47,500 nucleotides of DNA from Cristatella mucedo (lineage: Eukaryota > Bryozoa > Phylactolaemata > Cristatellidae), in contig WPIO01000052.1 in the NCBI GenBank assembly GCA_009760855.2, positions 872,501 through 920,000 on the forward strand, given 5' to 3'. Shown here piece after piece: positions 1 through 9,900 of this stretch. The notes beneath the pieces were generated by a model. The model searched no databases. It was given only the letters and a program-made list of their open reading frames with translations, and was not told the origin of the DNA. Position 1 is the stretch's first letter, and each line of letters opens with the position of its first letter. The translations under genes were made by a program, and so were the position numbers.

Positions 1-77
1 CCGTAAAGGCAGGTCTGAGGGCGGACGTTAGGCGTTTTTCGCCCCTTTCACGCCGAGCTCTTCTTTAGGCGTCACCG

Positions 78-225
78 ATGATGGCTGATCCAGTTGATGC
101 AGTGGCTGGCGACGTTGCCCAGCAGCTCGAGCTGACCGGCAAGTCGGCAGCCGAGGACGACGAGGTCAATCCGTGGGAAGTGATTAGCAAGTCGGCTACT
201 GGCGTGGACTATGACAAGCTGATCA
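78..225 (+). CDS. WARS1: WARS1 exon 1 (N-terminal leader)
   Basis: It encodes an acidic, probably flexible leader ending in [19 protein letters not shown], which precedes the catalytic core in animal WARS1. The donor is GATCA|GTGAGT and the exon ends in phase 1. The frame stays open well past the donor, through the CT microsatellite, but that extension is intron. Confidence 0.88.
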
Positions 226-873
226 GTGAGTTGCTCGACCCTTGCGCTCGTGACCTTGCCCTCTTCGGCCAGCCGGTCGAGCATTTTCGGCTGTCAAGAG
301 CGATCGAAATCAGTCGCTTGGGTTACACTCGCTGGCTTCTTCTGCGATCCTTCGATTCTGGTGCATGCGCGGGGCCCACAGAGTGGCTGCCGGCCACCCG
401 GTGGAGCCTGCGCCGCTGCCGTTGTGAGCTACCGTTAGCGACGTGGACGTGGCCGAGCGGGCACGTCACTCGCCCAGTGCCGACCGACCGGCCGCTAGTG
501 CTTCCTGCCAGCTGCTCCAGTGCCTTGCCTTGCCACCGCCACTTCCACTTCCGCCTGCCTCTTTCGCTGCTGCTGTGTTGGATGTGCGTGCCGAGCGAGC
601 GTGGTGCCTTTGCAGAGCGGTTCGGCAGCTCGAAAATCGACGCCGAGCTCATCGCAAGCGTAGAGAGGATTACTGGAAAGCCAGCGCACCATCTGCTCAA
701 AAGAGGCACGTTCTTCTCTCACAGGTGCTGGGCGTTGCGGGTTGCTGCCGCAGCTGCTACTGCTAGCCCACTGCGTTCGCTTGCCTGTGTCCGTGCGATA
801 TCACGTGACTTTGCTTGCCAGGCGAGCCGCTCGGACAGGGCTAGGGTGATGCAGACCCATTGGAAGCGTCGTT

Positions 874-950
<77 letters not shown>

Positions 951-3900
951 CCTCCCTCCCCCCCTCCCTCCCCTTCCCTCCCTCCCCTTCCCTCCCTCCC
1001 CCTCCCTCCCTCCCCTCTCCCTCCCTCCCCTCCCTCCCTCTCTCTCTCTCTCTCTCCTCTCTCTCTCCCTCCCTCCCTCCCTCCTCCTCCCTCCCTCCCT
1101 CCCCTCCCTCCCTCTCTCCCTCCCTCCCTCCCTCCCTCCCTCCCTCCCTCCCTCTCTCTCTCCCTCAGTGTGAAGCGCCTCACTGGGCTGAGAGCTTTAA
1201 TTGCTGAAGCTGATCGCCGACGATGAGCTGTCCACTTTGCCCGTGCCCTCGGTCTGCATTTCCATGCAGTTTCGACTCTTTCCTTTGCCCAGCCCGTCTT
1301 TGTTTGGCATTGAGATCCTCTTGTTCTCGTATGTCTGATCGTCTAATCAATAAGTCTCATAAGTCTCATAAAATAAGTCTCAGTCCGATCTCACTGTGTC
1401 AGCTGCCCAGTACAGTGGTCAAAGGCGCCTCGCCCTTTCCAGCACTCTCAGCAAGCTAGATACTTGTCCAGTCGCCTGCGCGACCTTTTCTGACTTTGCC
1501 TTAATATGCATGAACTCGCTCACACTGTGCTGTGCTGGCTGACCACCCTCTTGTGGTACGTCTGTAGCTGTCAGTGAATGGTAGTATTTAGTTTTCAATA
1601 TTTAGATCGTCCGTAGGTTGTCTGCCATGGCATTTTAGGCAAAAAAAGAATTTCGAGCGAGGGACCGATCTGCAGCCTATGGGTTACTGGTTCAGGGCTC
1701 TATGTAAATTTATCGCTTGTTGTCAAACATTGCCTGCTGTTCGGTTTATGGATTGAGAAGTTGTCGGTGTCTGTATATTGCTGCATGCCTAGACCAGTGC
1801 AGAGGATGAACGTAAGACTGTCAACGTTATCAGTTCCCTCTCTTCCTTTTGCCTCCAACACTTTTACATGAAAAACAAGCCTGCCGTAGCCCTTGTAGGA
1901 CTTTGCTAGGGGGAATGTCAAGAAAATACTTATACAATTTGACCGACAGCCATATATTTGTTTAGGGTACCTTTCAAAAGACAAACATGTTAGAAATGGG
2001 ATCAGAAGATCTGACGACTTCCATATAAAAGAAAAAAAGGATTGTGCAAACCATGTCTAACCCGGATGTAAACCGAGAGCAACATATCTAAAACAAAATG
2101 ACAAATTTACCAATCTCTGCATCATATGGGACTTGTATCCCAACTTGTTGAACCTTAGTAGATCGAGGTACATGTGTGAAGCTTGTTGAGGTGTATTCTT
2201 GTCTCTTTTATGCAGCTTCATTTTCAGTGTAGCTTGATGCCTTGTACATTTTATAACTCGGCCGAGTGGTGTTTGAAGTGCAAGTTTAGCTCTTCTTTTA
2301 ACACGTCATGCTAAACTATTTCTGACTTCGGTAGGATTAATTTGACTGCACATGTCATCAAACGTTCTAGAGCTTTATTTTCTGCAATCATGGACATGTA
2401 GAAAAAACCCGTTTGACCAAACCAGAAATCATTCTTGCCCTAGGTCATACAAGTAGGACTGAACTCTTCGTGTCAAATTTCACTTTGATATACAAAATAT
2501 TGGCCGAGCTATGGAATTTACAAGGTGCAAAGCTACACTGAAAAGCTTTTTAAAAGTCACAAGCATTCACCTCAGTAAGCTTCATGCATGTACCTCGATC
2601 TAAAAAAAATCCTAGCTGCTTAAACAGCCTCTGTTTGTATAGCGACTGATGAGCCTTTACGGCTATCACCACTGCTTGCAGTGGCGATAAAGGATCGCCC
2701 ACCACAGGAATCGAACCCACGACCTCGGGACCGAGGTCATGAAAGCAACCGCCTTACCCAGTGTGCCATCACGGCTCAAGTTCAGCAAATTGGGATACAG
2801 GTCGAATATGATGCAGAGATCGGTAAATTTGTCATTTCTTGATATGTTGCTCCCGGTTTACACCAAGGTTACTCGTGGCTTGCATAATCACATTTTTCTT
2901 TTACGTGGAAGTCGGCAGAACATCTGCTTCCATTTCTAACATGCGTGTCTCGTGGAAGATATCCATAACAAATATTTGACTGTCGGTCAAATTTTAACAA
3001 GTATTTTCTTGACATTCTTCTGCGTCAACAGCCTCATTTATATAGCAGCTGAAGAGCCATTCCGGCTGTTACTACTGCTTGGAGTGGAGAAGATGGATCT
3101 CCTACTGCATGCAGGACTTGAACCCACGGCCCTGGGCCATAAGGAGCAAGCACCTTACCCCTGAGCTAAGACCCGGTAGCTAAATTCTCCTTATTGTGTC
3201 ATGCTAGTCTGCCCATTGGCAAAGCTATTTTATTTCTCTATATACCTTACGTCGCCTTGCTGTTGGTGTGCTGATGGTGTGCAGCAGGAGGCAATTGCTT
3301 TTTTTTTAGGGACCTGCAAAGCATACTGAGCCTGTATGAACAGGGCAAGCCGTTCTACTTGTACACGGGTCGCGGACCATCGTCTGAGTCGATGCATCTG
3401 GGACATCTGGTTCCGTTTATCTTTACCAAGTAAGCGCCTGATTATTATGAAAGGCCATGCAGGCCCTGTTCGCCGATGTCACAATGACTCTTTGCAAAGT
3501 GATGGCAGGGCATGCTGAATTCTGCAGCTCCCCTCCCTCCATCCCCCTCGTGTCTCTTTTAATGCTGTCCAACTTCGGCGACTAATGTGTGCCAGTAGTG
3601 TGGCTGTTTACCGTTTAGCAGAAGGTAACTGGCGTTTATAATAATAATAATAATTCACTTGATAAAGCACTTAATCTCTCTCTAGGCGCTTTGCATTTGC
3701 TGCAAAGTAAGTTTAAGAGCTGCCAGCTTGGCAGGACTCGCTCTGACTCTGACTACCGCTAGTAGCTGTTCATTTAGGCTGGTGTGGCACCTCAGAGCAG
3801 AGCCGACTACTGGGTCAGCTAGTGTGAGTGCAAGAACTCCAGTGGAACTAGGCTGCTGACTTTAGCAGACTGAACACGATCTGACGAGTCTGTTAATTTG

Positions 3901-6900
3901 CTCGATGCCCGAGTGTCACCACGTAGACCTGTCTTTGCTATCGATTATCATGGAAGCAAGATCGTATGATTAATAGTGTCGAAAGCTGCCGCCAGGTCGA
4001 GTCGGAGTTACGGGTGGCGTTACTTACCATCGTCCGAGTGATATTTTCCTGATGAATCTTTGTCATCTACGTGCTCGACACAAGCTCTGTAACAACGATT
4101 TCTTTGAGAATTTTGAGCAGCAAAAGGAGATGAGACTGGGGGGGGGAGAACTAACTAGTGTGCCTTCGAAATCCAGGCCAGGTTTTAGCTATGAAATAAA
4201 TTCTACCAGAGGCAGAGCCGTGCCCCATGTGATGAGTGCACTTGCACACCCTGGTGCTCGTCCAAGCACTTGCACGCTCAACTTATACCCCCTCCATCAG
4301 AGTGCGAAATTCGTGCCTGCAGTCGCCGGCGCGCGTGCACACAGTGACCTCTTTCCGCCCGACTGCCGCACTGCTGCTCCGATGCGCCACCCGCCCTTAC
4401 CCACCCTCCCCCCTCCGACAATGCTGGCCTTTCCAGGCACAGGCATTGCAGAGGTTCGCTTGGAGGAGGAAGAATCGGCTGCAGTGCTGCATCGTTTTCG
4501 CTTTCAGATACTTGCAGGAGACCTTCGACGTGCCGCTTGTCATCCAGCTGACTGACGATGAGAAGTTCCTGTGGAAGGACTTGGGATTAGAGGAGGCACG
4601 TAAGCTGGCCTACGAGAACGCCAAGGACATCATTGCCCTCGGCTTCGATGCCAACAAGACGTTCATATTCAGCGACTTGGACTTTATTGGGTAGGCTGCT
4701 CAGGTGGTGGGCTTCGGAGGAGCTGATGCATGGGTGCCAGCCTCCTCGCTACGAGGCTTCATGGGGGGGGGGAGTGCCCATCCTGCTGCAGCTGGGCTCA
4801 AATCCACTGCATCGTCTCTGCTGCCACCGCCTTCCGGCTGCACTCTTGCTTGCAGCACTCTTGGTGGCAGCTCGACTGTCTGTACTTTGCCGAAGATGTG
4901 GCAGAAATTCTGCCCGGTTGTTGATTTCGATGAATGCCCGGAGCCTGTTTCCTGTCCATATTCCCCCCCCCCCCCCGCAGCTTTCTGCTGTGCTGCACGA
5001 GTGTGCACTGCAGAGCTCGGTTTGCTGCTGCTGCTGCTGTTTTTCATCGGGTTCTCATCTTGCTAGCTGTCTTGTCGTGACCATCATATTTTGAATGTTG
5101 CAGTCAGTGCCCAGCATTCTATGCCAACATGTGCCGAATACAAAAGTGTGTCACTTTCAATCAGGTGAAAGGCATATTCGGCTTCGGCGACAGTGACTGT
5201 ATAGGCAAGATAGCCTTTCCAGCAGTCCAGGCTGCACCATCGTTTAGTAGCTCATTCCCGTTTGTCTTTGGTGGCCGAAGCGACATACCGTGTCTGATAC
5301 CATGCGCCATAGATCAGGTGAGGCGTGTGCTGAGAGTCTGCTATGCTGCTGCCGTCGTTTGTGTCTCTCTGAGTGCATCTGGTCTTGCTTTCGTCATCCT
5401 GGAGGAGTGGGCTCGTATCTGTGTACTGTTGTAATAATAGTAATACTAATAAATAGATATTTTTTATTGGATCCACAGAGAACTAAATCTCTCAAAGGCA
5501 CTCTTCGAATGCTTGAAGTAATCGTTGCAACTGTTTGCTAGACTTATCTGGCGTAAACTTAGCAAGTGCGACGTTGCACCACCGCACAGCAATCTGCACT
5601 GGCTGCCTATCAAGCAGTCGTATAGACTTTCAGGGATCCTCATTCCCCCCCCCCCCCCCGCGCTAAAGAGCAGCCTCGGGCGACTCCTAGCTTGGTGTGG
5701 ACCTTTACTTGATTTCTCCGTAATACCTTCGGGTATTCCGCTGCTATCTTCGCTGTGACTATGTATGAGCTGTCCTCGGATATGCTACACAAAACAGGAC
5801 CTGCTTAGCATAAGATGCGATGTCGCCGTTAGTCGATACCTACCGGCGGGCCTTCTCCGGCAGGTCAGTGAGAACCTTCCTGCATCCGGCGTTCGCCCTA
5901 TCAACAGCTCGGCTATCAAATCTACGACTCGTAAGTTTAAAGCGCTGAATAGTACTTGTTGCGGTAGTACCCCAGCCCAGCACGTTGTGAAACGTCGTCC
6001 GACGGCCGTTACCAAGGTCCAATTCAAATTCGAAGAGCCAGCGTCCGCCGGGCCGGACGCAAACGGTAGAGAATACGAGCCACTTCATCGCCGTCGCCCA
6101 GTTGTTGGACAGCCTCTTAAATTCCGCCTACTAAATATCCGCTCGCTAAAAACCAAGGGGTTACTTATCCGCGATCAGGTGGTCCAGGAGAAGCTAGATG
6201 CATTTCTGCTTACCGAAACCTGGATGACGCCTTGTTCCAGTAGCTGTATTTCTGAGACCACCCCACCCGGGTTCTCATTCTATCAGTCCATGCGTCCTGA
6301 CAAGGTTGGTGGCGGGGTTGCGATTGTTGTTCGCGAATAGTTTGGCTATAAAATGTGCAGTTTCTCGCATGGTTCATCTTTTGAATCGGTTGCTATCAGG
6401 TCTTCACCAAAGACAATGCCTCTCACCGTTGTGATATACCGGCCTCCTTCTGGCTGTCTAAATTTGTTTATAGAGGAGCTTTCAGAGTTCCTCGCTAAAA
6501 TATTTGTGTGTGACAGGCCGTTACTGATTGTAGGAGGCTTCAATATTCACGTTGACAACACTAGCAACAGTCAGGTCCGCTCATTTCTTGACTGTCTGGA
6601 GAATTTTGGTTTGGCCCAACACGTTAATCATAGCACCCACGTCGGTGGCCACATTCTAGATCTCGTGATCACTAAGGATGTCCTCCCCACTGACTTTGTG
6701 GTGTGCCCACTGACCCTCTCAGATCATTGTTCGGTCTCGTTTACTGTTCCAACTCCATCGTACGTACAGGGCAATGTCGAATTTGCCAAGCGACGTGACT
6801 TACAAAGCATTGACATGGACAAGTTTTTTAAATCTGTTTGTGATGCAGGCCTTCTTGATCTGCACTCAGACTCGAACGGCAGCCTCGATACCCTCACTGA

Positions 6901-9900
6901 TGCGATGAACATGACACTCAGGAGTGCTCTTGACGAGCATGCTCCCGTTCGCTCTATCCGTGTTCGAAGTCGTCGAGATTCCTTTCGATTTACAAAAAAA
7001 CTCCTTAAGATGCGCCGTGTTAAGCGCAGGCTAGAACGTCGTTTCAAGAAATCGGGGTCTGAGGCAGATCTAGTCAGTTTTAAAGACTTCCTTTGCGTTT
7101 ACACGCGAAAGCTTAAAAAAACCAGGGCTTCTTTTTTCATTATAAAGCTGAATTCCTGCCAATTGGACACTAAACAGATTTATAAGACAGTAAACCATTT
7201 ACTGGCCAATGCTGTCAGGTCTGACTCCCCAGATATTAAGGGCTCAGCCGAAAAGTTTTCAGCCTTCTTTACTGAAAAAATTGTGCACATTCATGCCTCC
7301 ATTAAGCCCCCTCCGACCAAAGCAATCGCCGTTCCTCAACCTGTGACCTTTCTTAATAGGTTCTCCGATGTTTCTGCCTGTGGTGTGGCTGTCTTAATAA
7401 GGTCTAGCAAAAAGAGCTCGTCTCCTGAAGACCCTATACCTTCATCTCTGTGGTCTTCACTTGCAGACCAACTTAGCCCTGCCATAACCAAGATTTTTAA
7501 TGCTTCTTTGGGAAAAGGGGTCGTCCCCAAGTCCTTCAAATCGGCAATCGTTAGACCTATTCTTAAAAAGCCTGGATTAGACACAGAGGTCCTAGCAAAC
7601 TATCGTCCAGTTTCCCTTCTTCCGTTCTTATCAAAGATTCTTGAAAAAATTGTTGCTAAGCAGCTAGTTGAACATATTGAAAATAATGGAATGTCAGAAA
7701 CATTTCAATCAGGGTTCAAGAGGCAGCACTCTACTGAAACTGCTCTCCTCCGTATTAACAATGACATTCTACGTGGTAACGACGACAGGAATGTCACTGC
7801 CCTAGCTCTGCTAGATCTGTCTGCTGCCTTCGACACCATTGATCACGAAGTTCTGCTTGGACGATTGAGAACAACGATCGGTCTGGCAGACGAAGCACTG
7901 GCTTGGTTTAAATCCTACTTGTCTGATCGTGTTCAATCCGTGTCGTGTTGGGGTCAGGTCTCAGACATGAGAAGGGTCACCTGTGAAGTCCCTCAAAGGT
8001 CTGTACTCGGTCCCTTGCTGTTCTCCATTTATATACAACCTCTGGGAAAAGTGATTAAGGCCCATGGAATAGGATGTCTCTTCTATGCTGACGATACTCA
8101 GTTGTATTTGTCATTTAAACCGTCGGAATCTGCTGCAGCAACTGAGAAACTGAATGCTTGCCTTGCCGATATTCGATCCTGGATGTCGGAAAACTTCCTG
8201 AAATTAAATGACGATAAAACCGAACTGCTGCTCATAGGACACCCTAAGCGTGTAGCTGGATTAAAAGGCTTTGCTGTTCTAATAGGTGATGCTATTGTGC
8301 GACCTTCACCACGTGCTCGTAATTTAGGTGTCGTGTTCGACAACTGCCTCAATTTCAAAAGCTTCATTCAGAAGACTGCCTCTACAGCTAGCCATCACAT
8401 CCGATCCCTATCCAAGATTAGGAGCTGTCTCCCACAGTGGCTTGTAAAAAATTTAACTAGCTCTTTAGTTCTGTCGGACTATGAATATGGCTGCAAGGCT
8501 GGTCTTCAAGTCCCAGCGGTTTGAGCACGTGTCACCTCTGCTGAAAGAGCTAGGATGGTTGCCGGTTGAGCAAAGGATACAGAGCAAAGTTCTTATGCTG
8601 ACCCACAAGGCCTGCCACGGCTTGGCTCCTTCGTACCTAGCTGAACTGCTGCATCAGTTTCAGCCTGTTCGCGCTATCAGGTCCTGTGTGGACAATAAAT
8701 TAGCTGTCCCATTCCTTCGCTTAAAGACAGTTGGCGACAGAAGCTTTAGCTCTGCAGGTCCTAGACTGTGGAACTCGCTTCCACAATTCCTACGCAACGA
8801 CATCTACTCTCCAACTGCCGACTAGGGCACATCTTTTTCAGCGGTCCTGAACTGCTACTTCTATGCTACTCACTACCTCAACTGCTCTCCTGACTCTGCT
8901 ATGCTTCCCACTTTCTCTTTGTTGCGTGAGATGAAGTCTGTTGACTACCGAATGCGTACCGAAAGCCGCTTAGGCTGTGAGTGCGCTATGCAAAACTCTC
9001 CTGCATAACACCCACACGGTCTTTATGACTTTGTGGAGTTACTGACAGAGATACATTATATTACATTACATTTCACTCACTTTTAGATCCCTCTATTCTC
9101 TAGCTCTGGCCTGCCTATCCGAATTAGTTCCAGGCCTCGTCCCCTCTGCTGCTGACCAGACCTTGTCTCTTCCGACTCTGGTCGATTGCTTGTGCCCCTC
9201 ACTAACTTCAAATCTCTTGTCGAAGACCGCGCCTTGAGTTACTGTGCTCCCAAAGCTCGCGGAACTTACTACTGTTACTCATTTCCTGATTTGAGGCATT
9301 CAAAAAGAAGCTGAAAACTACCTGTTCCATACCAACTTAATGTAGCAGCAACATGCTTTTGTATAGCGCTCCAGTGTACCGCTCTTTTTTCCTTTGCTTT
9401 ATTTACCTCTGCATGATTGATAGAGTTTTACTAACCGGGGATTCCACCAACCAGCATCCGCGAGACTTTTGTGTGCTCTTGCATGTTTGTCGTAGCATGA
9501 TAATTGTCTGTTTTGCATGCTTGCCTAGGCAGAAACCTTGCTTTTTGTCAACTATTGGTTATTGCTTCTCTCACTGCGAGAAAGTGCCTGAATAAAGATT
9601 TAGTTCTGTTTGGGCGCTATGCAAAAGACATTATTATTATTATTATTATTATCCGAGGGTCCGGTGTCATGTGCTTGGTGTTTTATGTATCTGTTACGCT
9701 TGCTCTATGTCTGGATTCCGTCTTTGCAGGATCCCTACTTCCGCATGACACGTGATGTGGCACCGAGACTGGGACTGCCAAAACCGGCGCTGCTGCATTC
9801 CACCTTCTTTCCAGCTCTGCAGGGAGCTCAGAGCAAGATGAGTGCCAGCGAGCCTAACTCGTCCATCTTCCTTCGCGACTCGGATAAGGACATTTCCAAC

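Larger units (their letters stand above)
5765..9065 (+). mobile_element. Nearly complete L2/CR1-type LINE, inactive
   Basis: It contains one long frame encoding an apurinic-type endonuclease followed by a reverse transcriptase. Endonuclease landmarks are [28 protein letters not shown] and [10 protein letters not shown] landmarks are [61 protein letters not shown] and the catalytic [10 protein letters not shown]. The 3' part ([33 protein letters not shown]) is in another frame. It ends near 9065 in ATTAC-type repeats rather than the ATT repeat of the other family. It occupies WARS1 intron 5 in sense orientation. The 5' border is undetermined. An in-frame stop, substitutions at two conserved sites and a 3' deletion show it is dead. 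Confidence 0.9.

Noticed and set aside
719-1183. Arg/Glu/Gly-repeat frame on the - strand
   Set aside because: It is the complement of the CT/CCCT tract. Any frame through such a repeat stays open.
78-1226. A 382-codon open frame starting at the WARS1 ATG
   Set aside because: Only codons up to 225 (and none of the 616-724 exon frame) are exon. The rest reads intron and the CT microsatellite as Ser/Leu/Pro repeats.
6353-8524. The 723-codon frame as a host gene
   Set aside because: It is the EN-RT of a LINE, with [15 protein letters not shown] and YADD motifs, inside a WARS1 intron.
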